Source of the DNA: Baffinella frigidus
Taxonomy: Eukaryota; Cryptophyceae; Cryptomonadales; Baffinellaceae
Assembly (NCBI GenBank): GCA_026770585.1
Contig: MU647066.1
Location: 60,498 to 116,365, forward strand
DNA: 55,868 nt
Reading direction: 5' to 3'
In this document: one piece after another, positions 8,901 to 21,300 of the stretch
How the letters are laid out: every line of letters begins with the position of its first letter
Position numbering within the stretch: position 1 is the stretch's first letter
Program-made: the position numbers and the translations under genes
The notes under the pieces: generated by a model
What the model was told of the DNA's origin: nothing
The model's database searches: none
What the model saw: the letters and a program-made list of their open reading frames with translations, nothing else

Positions 8901-11900
8901 ACCATGTATGTATTAAGTATTATTTATTATTCATTTTTTGTTATTTAGATCGTCTGTTGTTGAGGGTGTACCTGGGAGGCGTAGGTCGAGACGAGGGGGG
9001 GGGGTAGCGAGGCGTACACCCCCGTCGGTTCTTGCGGGATCATCTCACCCAGGAAGGACTCTGCAATTCGAATTCCGGGTTCACGTTTAGACGCGCATGC
9101 CACACACCGGACTTCGAAGGGGGGTTTGAATAACCCCTGATCGATAAGACCTAGGACCCTACGGTAGGCAACCCGTAGGGACATAGGGGGTTTCCTACGG
9201 ATAGGGTAACGGAAACTCGGGCTCTGAGCGCCCGAAAACCCCTTCGTAGTCCGGTGTGTGGGTTGCCACTTTGAAAGAAGCCGAACGCACGAACCCCGCG
9301 TGGTGCATACCACGCGAGATCGAGGAAAGTGGATCATATCGAGATTGGAGCATGCGCCATTTCCTGCATCCAGGGAGCGATGTCGAGGCTCTGGCCAAAG
9401 GAAATGGCTGAAACGCTAGGCTCGATGTGATGCGGCGCGACGCGTGAACCTGACCATGTCCGGGCCAGACTTGGTCTGATTCAGTTAATCTGAGTAAACC
9501 GTAAACCGTAAACCGTAAACCGTTGACTCCAAACACTCAATACTGAAAGCAAAGAGGTGTACACCCCCGTCGGTTCTTGTGGGACCATCTCACCGAGGCA
9601 ACATTCTGGAATCGAGGCTTTGGGGGTTAGGGTTACAAGACCATTTCGCCCAGCAAGTATTCTGGAATTGATGGTTTATAGTGTATGGGTAAGAGGCTAG
9701 GGTTAGGGGTTAGGGTGCCGATTGACGCCCAGGAACGATTCTGGAATGGTGCGGCGTGCATTCCCGTCGCTTCTTGACGCTTCAGAGTTTGAGGTTTAGG
9801 GTTTAGGGTGTCTGGTGTCTGGTGTCGGGTGTCGGGTGTTGGGACCATCTCTCCCTGGAAGGACTCTGCAATTGATGCGTCTGAATTGATTTCGGGTTTA
9901 GGGTTTAGTCACGAGCGTAAGCGGGGTGGGGGGGTGGGGTTTGGGGTATCGGGTTTGGGGTTTGGGGTTTGGGGTTTGGGGCTTCGGGGGTTTGAGTTTG
10001 GGGTTTCGGGTCTAGGGGGTTAGGTTTAGGGTTCTGGGTGTCGGGTCTACGGGGTTTGGTTTCGGGTTTCGGGTTTTGAGGTTTCGGGTTTCGGGTTCGG
10101 GTTTCGGACGGGCCTGCGGGCAGGAAGTGGGCGCCGACGGCCGTGGCACCCTCAAACCTAAACCCCAAACCCAAAACTCTAAACCCTTAACCTCGTCCAA
10201 CTGGGTCGGAACCCGCCAGGGAGAGCGCAGCTCAGAAAAAAAGGCCGTGAAATTAACGTTTTTTAACAAAGGAAACGGTTTACACGGGAAAGTCCTTGGA
10301 GTTTCGGGTTTCGGGTTTGGGGCGGGCCTGCTGGCAGGAGGTGGGCGTGGCATCCTGCTCGTAGTGCTCCTCTCGCAACTTCAACCCCTCAAACCTAACC
10401 CTCGTCGAAACCCGAGAGGCAGGGGAGAAGTCGGCCGCGAGAAACTTGCATACATGACACTCAGAAACAGTGTCCTCAATATTCCCTCGGGCTGAGGGTG
10501 CTACGCGGAACGACTGTCTAGAAGTCGGGAATTGCGGCCAGTTCACAATTCCTCTACACAAAATGGCCACTTTTGGAGAAATATCGATGTATTTCTCGAG
10601 TAAAATGACTTTTACTGCCCGCAAAAAATCGGCGGTTAAGACGTGTCGGTTGCAACCCAGTGGTTCCTCGTACCACCAGCCCTCAGAGTGGGAGCAAATC
10701 ATCTTGGTCGAGACCCCTGATTTGTACCACAGGCCGCTGGATTCCGGCGGCCTCCAATACAAACTAAGGGGGTTAGAAAAGGCGATTTGCTCCCCCTCTG
10801 AGGGCTGGTCGTAGCGAGGGTTGATGGGCCTCGTAGGCTCAAGGGCCTCATTTAGGACCTGTATCGAGCGAGAGTAATAACGAAGAAGAAGAAGAAGGGT
10901 TCCTCGTAGGGAGGGTGGATGGGCACGGACCTGTTGGCAGGAAGTGGGCGCCCACTGTCGTGGCACCCTGCTCGTAGTGCTCCTCTCGCAACTACCGCCG
11001 GGCTTCGGGGTTACGTTTTAGGGGCTAGGGTTTAGGATTGTGTTCTTAAATTTATTTTTCAATTAAGGTTTTATTACGTTTTTATGTGCAGGGTTTTTGG
11101 TTTAGGGTGTGGGGTTTAGGGTTTAGGGTTCAGTATTATGGTTGAGGTTAGGGTTAGGGTTGGGGTTTGTGGTGTAGGCTGGGCGCCGACAGTCGTGGCT
11201 CCCTGCTGGTTAGGGTTTAGGGTGTAGGGTGTAGGGTGTAGGGTGTAGGGTGTAGGGTGTAGGGTGTAGGGCTCCCACGGCCGTGGCTACCACTGGAGGC
11301 TAGAAATGGGACTACCTTAAATGTGGGGTTATTAAATTTAGTACCAGTCACGGGCAGACGTGGTCACGTTGCGGGCGGAATTCCGCCCGCAACGTGACCA
11401 AACGCCCCCATTTGTGTAAAAATTACTACACCATTTCCCCTTCTTCACTTGTAAACGAATCCATATTTTGAAAAAGTCACACTTCTAGCCTCGAGTGGCA
11501 GTGCTCCTCTTGCAACTACCGGAGGGTTCGGGGGTTAGCATTTGATGTTTGTTTGGTTTGGGGTTTGGGGTTTATAGCTTAGGTTAGTGTTGGGGTTTGG
11601 GGTTTGAGGTTTGGGGTTTGAGGTTTGGGGTTTGGGTTTTGGGTTTTGCGGTTTTGGGTTTGGGGTTTGGGGTTTCGGGGTTTGGGTTTCGGGTTTCGGG
11701 TTTCGGGGTTTGGGTTTCGGGTTTCGGGTTTCGGGTTTCGGGGGTTGGGTTTCGGGTTTCGGGCGTACCCCAAACGCGTCTTCGCCGAAGGTCTTGTCGA
11801 GCTTCGCGGCCTTTGCCCACTTGCCCCTGAACTCTAAACCCTGAACCCTGAACCCTGAACCTTGAATACCGAAACCCTAAATACCGAAACTAGGGGTGTG

Positions 11901-14900
11901 TGAACCCCCCTGGTTTCCCCCCCCCCAAGGTTTCGGCATGTAGCGTTGAGGATTTCGGGTTTCTTGTTTCGTGTTTAGGGTCTGACATCGTCCTTGTTTC
12001 AGCCTGAGGGGTTCTGGTGCCACGCCAGGCCCTTCGTAGGGGTATTCCAAGGTCGTTCTTGGAGCCATTGGGTCGTTTTTGGAGCTGTTTCTCCTGAAAA
12101 TTGACTTTTGAATACCGTTTCCCCTTGAATACTGACCTTTGAATACCCCCCCCCCCAGAGCCCTCCGTAGGGCAATCTGTTATTCATGTTTCGTGTTTCG
12201 TGTTGAGGGTCTAAAACAGTCGTTGTTCCAGCCCCGCGTATTTACGGTTTGTGGGGGGCGTACCCCGCACGCGTCTTCCCCAAAGGTCTTCATGAGCGTC
12301 GCGGCCTTTGCTTGCGCGATCATCTGCCGCATCACGGGCGTGTCCCCAATCTGTTGGCAGTAGGGTTGAGGATGGCATTAGGGGTTGGGGTTCTGAGATT
12401 GGGAAGTTGACCTGCGCTTCCTGAGGCGCAACAAATTTCTGGGATTGGTGTTTGGTGTTTCGGGATTGAGTTCTGGGATTGGTGTTTGGTGTTTCGGGAG
12501 TGGTGATGATGTCGCGGCCTTTGCTCGCGCGACCACCCGCCGCATGCCTGGCGTGTCTCCAATCTATCGGCATTAAGGATCAAGGTTTCGTGTTTCGGGA
12601 TGAGTGTGCCGGGTTTCGGGACTAGGAACTGGTGATTAGGAACGAGGCTTGCTTCCTGTGTTTGCGCGAGCATGCGCCGCATCACGCGGTTCTACTTTCG
12701 GGATTCGCGTTTCGGTTCAGGGTTTCAAGTTTGGGGTAGAGGTTTTGGGGGTGGAGGGGCTTGGGAGGGCACCGCGGCGCTGTCCCAGTCACTCGCATCC
12801 TCTGACTCTGGCGGGTGAGGTGCCCCCTGGGGGAAGCGTTGGGGTTTAGGGTTGGGGGTTTGGGGTTTAGGGTTTAGGGTTTAGGGTTTGGGGTCTGACC
12901 ACCGCGAGACGACCGGCCTGCGTCTTGTTTCGTATGTCCTGGTATTGGGTTTGGGGTTTGGGGTTTGGGGTTTGGGGTTCAGAGTTCACGGTTTGGGGTT
13001 TGGGGTTTGGCCTGCGTCTTGTTGCGTGTGTCCTGTTTTCGAGGTGTGGGTTCAGGGTTTGGGTTTGGGGGTTTGGAGCTCACCCCGACTCATGCAGAGC
13101 TGGGTTTACGGCTCAGGACTTAAGGTTTACGGCTCAGGGGTTGGGGGGTTGACCTCGATTGTCGGGCGGGGTGCGCCTGTGGCCAGACTTGAAACTTATA
13201 TTTCTTTCATTTCCTGGCAACGAAAATTACTACACAATTCGTTCTTATTAGTAATATCAAGGCATTTGTGTGGTAATTTTCGTTGCCAGGAAATGGAAGA
13301 AAAAAGGTTTCCACGGATAAAGACCCCTGCGGAGGCGACGGCAGGGCCCGACCGACTATTCTGAAGTTGACATCCTAGGTCCGCGGTACAAACCCGTCAA
13401 CTTTGGAGCGGGAAAGAGCCCGGGGGGAGCAACGTGGCGAGCCCGAACGGAGAGAGCTCTAGGGTTGAGGCTCGTAACCTCGATTGCCGGGGTTCAGGGT
13501 TTAGGGTTTAGGGTTTAGGGTTTAGGGTTTAGGGTTTAGGGTTTAGGGTTTAGGGTTCAGGGTGTGCTTGTGGCCCGCCCCCGGCGGCGGCGGCGGGGCC
13601 AAATCTATCAACCTGAGGGTATAACTCTGCACATCTGATGGTATAAATCTGTAAATATGAGGGTATAAATCTATAGATCTGGAGGTACAAATCTAGGGTG
13701 TAAATGTTGAAGAAGGAGGAGAAATAGGAGTGACCTCGATTGTCGTTTGAGCGAAAACGATCAGTCAACCCGAGTCAGGCAGAGCTAGGTTTAGGGTTTA
13801 GGGCATGGGCTTAGGGGTTAGGGCTTAGGGGGTTGACCTGGATTGTCGGGGTGTGCTTGTGGCCAGACTTGGGGAAACCTATTTTTCTTTTATCCGGGGA
13901 AACCTATTTTTCTTTCATTTCCTGGCAACGAAAATTACTAGACAATTCGTTCTTATTGGGGTTTGACCTGAGCAGTCGGGGTGTGCTTGTTTGTGGCCCG
14001 CGCCTGGCGGCGGCGGCGGGGCCTACCCGATAAACCTGAGGGTACAAATCTACAAATCTGATGGTATAAACCTGTAAACATGAGGGTATAAATCTACAAA
14101 TCTGGAGGTATAAATCTAGGGTATGAATGTTGAAGAAGGAGGAGAAGAAGGGTTGACCTGGATTGTCGGGGTGCGCTTGTGGCGCGCGCCTGGTGGGGGT
14201 CTCGAGGGGGCGGCGCTGGGCCCTGTGTGGGGTTAGGGGTTAGTGTTTGTGTTTTGGAGTTGAGGATTTAGTGATGTAGGGGTGTGAGGTTTTCCACCGG
14301 CGACGGTCTGGAGGTCGCCCACACGAGGCCATTCATGCGAACAGAATACATGTCGATTTTAAATTTTTCGAGGAGAATGGTCACGTACCTACACGGAAAG
14401 CGTGTAGCTTGTCCATCTATTCGACCAAACATACGAAAATTACTAGACAAACGCTCTACAATCGACATTTATTCTGTTCGCATGGACAGCCTCGTGTGAT
14501 CACCGCCAGGGCCTGCTTGGGGTTATCGTAGTTTTCGGGTCAGCCCGGATTTTCTCGAGGTCGGGTCGGGAGGTCGGGAAAGGGAAAAATCCGAAAATTG
14601 AGGAAAATGTGTCATTTTATGGGTGGGGGGTGCATCTTATCATTCAGTCAATGCATAAGATAGCATAAAAGTTTAGATGGACGCAACAATCATCGACATT
14701 TCGAGGACGCGGCGCCGGGCCCTGCTTGGGGTTAGGGTTTAGGGTTTGTGTTTTGGAGTTGAGGATTTAGTGATGTAGGGGCGTGAGGTTTTTTAAAACC
14801 CCCCCCAAAAATCAAACCTTGCATGAAACCCCTGAACAATGCGGCCATGTTTGGGCGTGGCGGGAGGGGGAAGGGCGGGAGGGGACCACCAGCAACCCGT

Positions 14901-17900
14901 TACAGCTCATAACCGGATCGGGTACTGTAGTAATCTTCAGCTAAACCGAAGAAAACTCTTGGGAATATCCCGTCAGCAATTCGAGGTCCCTAGGGGTTCC
15001 TACCGTAGGGTCATAGGACAGATTTTGTTCTAAATAAAATACCCGAATCCTTGCAAGGATCCGGTACAAGCTGCTACGGGTTGCTGGTGGGAGGGGGGCG
15101 TGCCTTTTGGGGCAGTTTGAGTTGCTTGAGGACCCTCGAGGCCGCGACACACTCCGTGTTTTACCCTCATCCCAACCCCCAAAAACCTAACCCTGAACCC
15201 ATGGGTTAGCCTAGGGGTTATTCCTGACCCCCAACCCCTAGCCCTGCACCCATCCCTAACTCCGAACCCTGAACATTTCGGAGCAGGGGGCAGCCCGAAA
15301 CCGGCCTCCAGAAACTCAAGCGTCCTGGACTAGGTCCCCCCCCCCCCCCCCCCCCCGGGGGNNNNNNNNNNNNNNNNNNNNNNNNNNNNNNNNNNNNNNN
15401 NNNNNNNNNNNNNNNNNNNNNNNNNNNNNNNNNNNNNNNNNNNNNNNNNNNNNNNNNNNNNNNNNNNNNNNNNNNNNNNNNNNNNNNNNNNNNNNNNNNN
15501 NNNNNNNNNNNNNNNNNNNNNNNNNNNNNNNNNNNNNNNNNNNNNNNNNNNNNNNNNNNNNNNNNNNNNNNNNNNNNNNNNNNNNNNNNNNNNNNNNNNG
15601 GGGGGGGGGGGGGGGGGGGTGCCTTTCGGGGCGGGGGGCAGTTTGATTTTCTCGAGGATTTTCGCGGCAGCGACGTGCTCCGGCACGTGCGCGGAATATG
15701 GGTCATCCCACACGGTTTCGTCCGTCGCGAAATGGTACCAGTACGGCCGCTGCGGTTCTGTCTGCACCTGTTTTCGGCACGGGCGCGTACTTTTAGATTG
15801 TAAAACAGTACCGTCAAGTTATTTTAGATTGTAAAATAGTACCATCAAGTACCTTAAAAACACTTTTCCGAGGTGGATTAGGTGGCTGGGTCATCCCACA
15901 CGGGTTCGTCCGTCGCAGAATGGTACCAGTACGGCCACTGAGGGTGCATTTGCAGACAGCACCTGTTTTCGGTGCGAATCAAGTACTTTCAGACTGTGAA
16001 TTGTACCACGAAATACACCAACGCGTTTCGTTCGGGGATGGAAAACGCTTTCCCGGGTGCTTGGGGGGTTGCCGGGGAGGGTTTGGGGATTGGGGTTTGG
16101 GGTTTGGGGTTTGGGGTTTGGGGTTTATGGTGTGGTATTTGGTGTGGTATTTGGTGTGTTTGGTGTGTCTGGTGTGTTTGGTGTGTTTGGTGTGTTTGAG
16201 GGGTTTCGGGTTTCGGGTTGGGGTTTCGGGTTTCGGGTTTCGGGTTTCGGGTTTTGGGATTTGGGATTCGGATTTCGGGTTTCGGGTTTCGGGTTTCGGG
16301 TTTAGGGTTGAAGGGGATACCAGGACCCAGTCACCGTCGAGTTCCTCCTCCTCTTCCAGTGACTCCGTCTGTTTGCCGGGGCAGGATTCAGGCCTGAGAA
16401 AACTGTCGCCAAACACCAAACACGTGCCAAACCGGGCATCCTCCTCCACTGACTCCGTCTGCTTGCCGAAAGGTTTCGGGCTTTAGGGTTTAGGGTTTAC
16501 AAGCTTTAGGGGTTTCAAGGTTTCGGGTTTCGGGGTCAGGGTTAGGGTCTCAGGTCTCAGGTTTGAGGTGTTGGGGTTTCGGGTTTCGGGCAGGAGCGAG
16601 CGAGCGAGAGAGCAAGAGAGAGAGAGAGCGAGAGAGAGAGCGAGACCTCAGTGTAGCGCCCGTAGACCCGCTTGCCCGCGATCAAAGGGAACAGGCCCAT
16701 GCACAGCGCCACGACCAGCGCCACCACCTGATCGGGACCCAGTCGCGCCCGTCAGGCACACGCTTTGTACCAGGCACGGGCTGTACATGTAGTTGTATAG
16801 TGCGTACATGTGTTGTATATTCTCCTGCTGGTACAGATGTTGTCGCCCAGTTAGCTACGCGATCTAATTTCGGAACACGACAGATTCTGTCCCGCTATCT
16901 GAGGCTTCCGACGCAAAGATAAGGGTGTATATGCTATTTTAGGCACATAATAATGCTATCTTACGCCTTTTGATGTGGACAGATTCTGGTATTTTCCGAG
17001 ATGAGATCGGAAGCTTGCCCGCGACGAAGGGGAACAGCCCCAACAGCGCCACCTCCTCAATCGTTTTCAGGGTTTGGGGTCATAGTTTATAGTTTTAGGG
17101 TTTCTAGTTTCAGAGTTTAGGGTTTAGGGTTCAAGGATTAGGGTTTAGAGTTTAGGGATCAGGGGTGACCAGAAGGATGATGACGCAGGGTCAGAAGCTG
17201 CGTACCCTACACCCTGCACCCTCGCTTGCTCCCGGAACCCTGAACCCTAGACCCTGGCCAGATCAATCTGTTCTGGTGTTTGGTGTTTGGTGTTTGGTGT
17301 TTGGTGTTTGGTGTTTCGGGTTTGGGGTTTAGTGTCTCTTTATCTTTACTTTATCTCTGTCTGTATCTCCCTCTTGGGGGTTTGGGATTGACCAGGAGGA
17401 TGGGCACGAGGGCGACGCCGGGGATCGGGTTGGCGTCCGGGTCCGTGATCGATCCCGCCAGGTCCGAGCAGATCGACCTGGAGAGGTCGCAGAGTTCGTT
17501 CAGCGTGCAGGGTTCAGGGTGCAGGGTTCAGGGGACCCTACACCTTTCGTTTAGGGTTTGGGGTAGGGTTTATACTATAGGGGCTTGCCGTTTGGTGTTT
17601 GGGATTTGGGGTGTGGTGTTTGGTGTTTGGTGTTTGGTGTTTGGTGTTTGGTGTTTGGCGTTTGGTGTTTGGTGTTTGGTGTTTGGTGTTTGGTGTTTGG
17701 TGTTTGGTGTTTAGGCGCCGGGGATCGGGTTGGCGTCCGGGTCCGAGATCGATCCCGCCAGGTCCGAGCAGATCGACCTATTCAACGTTCAGGGGTTAGG
17801 ATCATAAGACCAGGGCTTAGGGTTCAGGGTTCAGGGTTCAGGGTTCAGGGGACCTTAAAAACCTTTCGTTTAGGTTTTTTTGGTTTAGGGTTCAGGGTTT

Positions 17901-18169
17901 GGGGAGAGGGGTTGGCGTCCGGGTCTGAGATCGATGCCGCCAGGTCCGAGCGGACCGACCTGCACCGGGTCGGAGTTTTTGTTTTATTTGACCAGGGTTT
18001 AGGGTTTATGGAGAGGGTGTGGGGTCTAGAGTTTAGGGGCTTAGGGGCTTGGGGTTTGGGGTGCAGGGTTCGGGGTTCTGGGTCTGAGTTGCAGTCAGCG
18101 AGGTCGGAGCAGATCGATCTGAACAGGGTTTGGGGTTCAAGGAGAGGGTTTGGGGTTTAGGGAACAGGC

Positions 18170-18214
<45 letters not shown>

Positions 18215-18315
18215 GGTTGCAGGTTGAGGGTTGAGGGTTGCGGGTTGAGGGTTGAGGGTTGCGGGTTGAGGGTTGAGGGTTGAGGGTTGCGGGTTGAGGG
18301 TTGAGGGTTGCGGGT

Positions 18316-18354
<39 letters not shown>

Positions 18355-21300
18355 GGTTGCGGATTGATGAAACAGGCGAGGGTTGTGGGTTGAGGGTTGT
18401 GGGTTGAGGGTTGGCGTCTGAGATGCATTCCAAGAGGTCGGAACAGATCAACCTGGCTCGGGTTTGGGGTTTGGGGTTTGGGGTTTGGGGTTTGGGGTTT
18501 AGGGTTTAGGGAGAGGGTTTAGGGTTCAGGTTCAGAAAGAGGGTTTGGGTTTTGAGTTTGGGTTTTGGGGTTTAGGGTTCAGGGTTCAGGGTGTCAGGCC
18601 CAAACCCTAAACCCTAAAACCTGAACTCCAAACCCTTGTGAAGTGCTGTAGTCCGCCAAAACCCTAAACCCCAAAACAGAAACTACACGTGCTGTAGTCC
18701 GCGCAATTTCACACGTGCTGTAGTCCGCGCAATTTCACAGGAAAACGATTTTAATTTAAAACTTTCTGGCAATGAAATTTACTTCAGATGATGAGTTTCA
18801 CTAGCAATATTAAAGCAAACGAGTAGTAATTTTAATTGATTTCCAACGTTTTGAATTAAAACCGTTTTCATCTGAATTCGCCGTGAACCCCAACCCCCGA
18901 CCCCTGGCCCCTGGCCCCGAAAAAAACACCGATCAGGCGAGGGTTCTGCCACTCGAGAACGCTGGAGGATCCCATTTATAAGTGGGGTTGTAAATATTTG
19001 TACCAGGATGAGGTGTTCCAACCTCGTGACTGGCCAATATATGGCTAGTTACGTGACCAATCAACGAAAGTCACTACACAAAATACCCACTTTTAAAAGC
19101 AGACTCGTTTTTAAATAGGGCCCTCTAGCATTTCTCGTGTGGTGGGTTTCGGTTTTCGGGTTGAGTGTCACCGCGGCACGGACTTGCAGTAGCTCGACTC
19201 CAGGCCCTGGGATGCGGGCGGCGACCCTACCCACACAGCGGACTTCGAAGGGATTTCGAATAACCCCTAAGCGATAAGACCTAGGACCCTACGGTAGGCA
19301 ACCCGTAGGGACATAGGGGGGTTCCTACGGATAAGGTAACGGAAACTCGGGTACTGAGTGCCCGAAAACCCCTTCGTATCCCGCTGTGTGGACCCTAAGC
19401 CCTGAAACCCTGAACCCTGTAGGGTCACTTTATGGCAACGTTTGGGTCACTGTAGGGGGTACCGCGGGACGGATTTGCAGAAGGTGGATTCCAAGCCCTG
19501 GGACGCGGGGGGTGACGCGTGCTGTAGTCCGCTAACACCCTACACCCTACACCCTACACCCTACACCCTACACCCCCACACCCTCTCCCCACACCCTCCC
19601 CCCAAAACCATACACCCTGCGCCCTCCTTCACACCATGAACCCTGAAGCCTCGAGGGTCGCTGTAGGGGGTACCGCGGGACGGATTTGCAGAAGGTGGAT
19701 TCCAAGCCCTGGGACGCGGGGGGCGACGCGTCCTGCACGCGCGTGCCGTAGTCCGCGCGACTCGCCGACGCGGGGTCCTGCCGAGAAACGACCACTTACT
19801 TGCACGCGACTCGGTATAAATGGACGTTAAATAGGACGCGACTCGGTATAAAATTAAATAGGACGCGACTCGGTATAAAATTTAACAGGGTTGTTGCTTT
19901 GCAACAACCCTGTTAAAACACTAATAGAACTGCACGCGCGTGCTGTAGTCCGCTCGGTCCGCCGACGCGGGATCCTGCCATGATGCAAACCGCTCACTCA
20001 ATTGGACGCGACTCAGTACAAAATTTACAATCAATGGCTGTACAACCATTTTACAACACTAATGGCAGACGTTTGCACCAGAGTCGCGTCCATATAAAAC
20101 CTTGGGTATTACCTGGAGGGAGGGATTGATGGAGTCTGCGCCGAGGTGGGTTGTCGAGGACCAGAGGCGCACTTACCTGGACGAGACTCTGGTACAAAAA
20201 CGTACTATTAGTATTTTAAAAGAGTTTTAGAGCCCTTGATTATAAATTTTGTACGGAGTCGCGTCCATATAAAACCTTGGGTATTACCTGAAGAGAGATT
20301 TTGATGGAGTCGGCGCCGAGGTGGGTTGTTGAAGACCAGAGGCGCAGCACGCCACTCTGGTTTCGGGTTTAGAGTTTAGGGTTTAGGGTTTGGGGTTTAG
20401 GATTTCGGGTTTAGGGTTTAGGATTTAGGGTTTAGGGTTCAGGGTTCAGGGTTCAGGGTTTAGGGTTCAGGGTTTAGGGTTGAGGTTGAGGGTGTAGGGT
20501 GTATAGAGTGGGAGGGTGGGAATTGGGTTTAGGGTTTAGGGTTTGGGGGTAAGGGTTCAGGGGTTAGGAGGGGAAGAAACCTTGCCCTCTATACACATCA
20601 CCTTCACGGGTTTGGGGTTGTTGTAGAAATAGTCTCCACGCGGAATCCACACAGCGGGCTACAAAAGGATTTTCTGCTCAGTTTTAAGCCATTTCCGGAC
20701 ACCTTATCCGTAGGAACCCCCCCCATGTCCCTACGGATGGCTTACCATACGGTCGTAGGTCTTGTCGCTTAAGGGTTATTCGAAATCCCTTCGAAGTCCG
20801 CTGTGTGGCAAGGTCAGGTCAGGAGGTCAGGAAATTCGATACAAAATCGAATCAAACACCCGTAAAATGTCACAAAACGGGGCAAATCGATTTTTGATGT
20901 TCCTGACCTCTTTACCAGACGTTCTAAAACTCCGCGCTGAACCCAGTTTTACTATCCCTTAAGTGCCCAGGCAGTCAAATTTGACTGCCAAGAGGTCCTA
21001 GGCAGGTCTTAGGGCCCTACGGTGGGGCGTATGAACCTACTGGCCACTTAAGGGCTGGCCACTTAAGGGATACCTGGAGCACGGGGAGCGGGGCGGAGAT
21101 CGCGATTCGGTGCAGCGATGAGCCTGGTGTTGTTGCAGGGCTTGCGGTTCAGGCTTCAGGGTTCAGGGTTCAGGGTTCAGGGTTCAGGGTTTAGTGTTTA
21201 GTGTTTAGTGTTTAGTGTTTAGTGTTTAGTGTTGAGGGTTTAGGGTTAAGCGAACTACCGGCGTCCGTGGAGTCCATCTGAGCGAGGAGAGTGTCGGAGA

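Noticed and set aside
11579-11844. Open frames encoding NPKPETRNP, FGVWGLGF, NPQPSTL and LHPTPYT proteins
   Set aside because: They are translations of seven-base repeats (7 mod 3 = 1 gives a 7-residue periodic peptide), present in all frames and without splice or conservation signals.
16595-16646. Polypurine block as a regulatory GAGA promoter element
   Set aside because: Similar runs occur at random places (3510, 46645, 46985), and there is no sign of a transcription start next to them.
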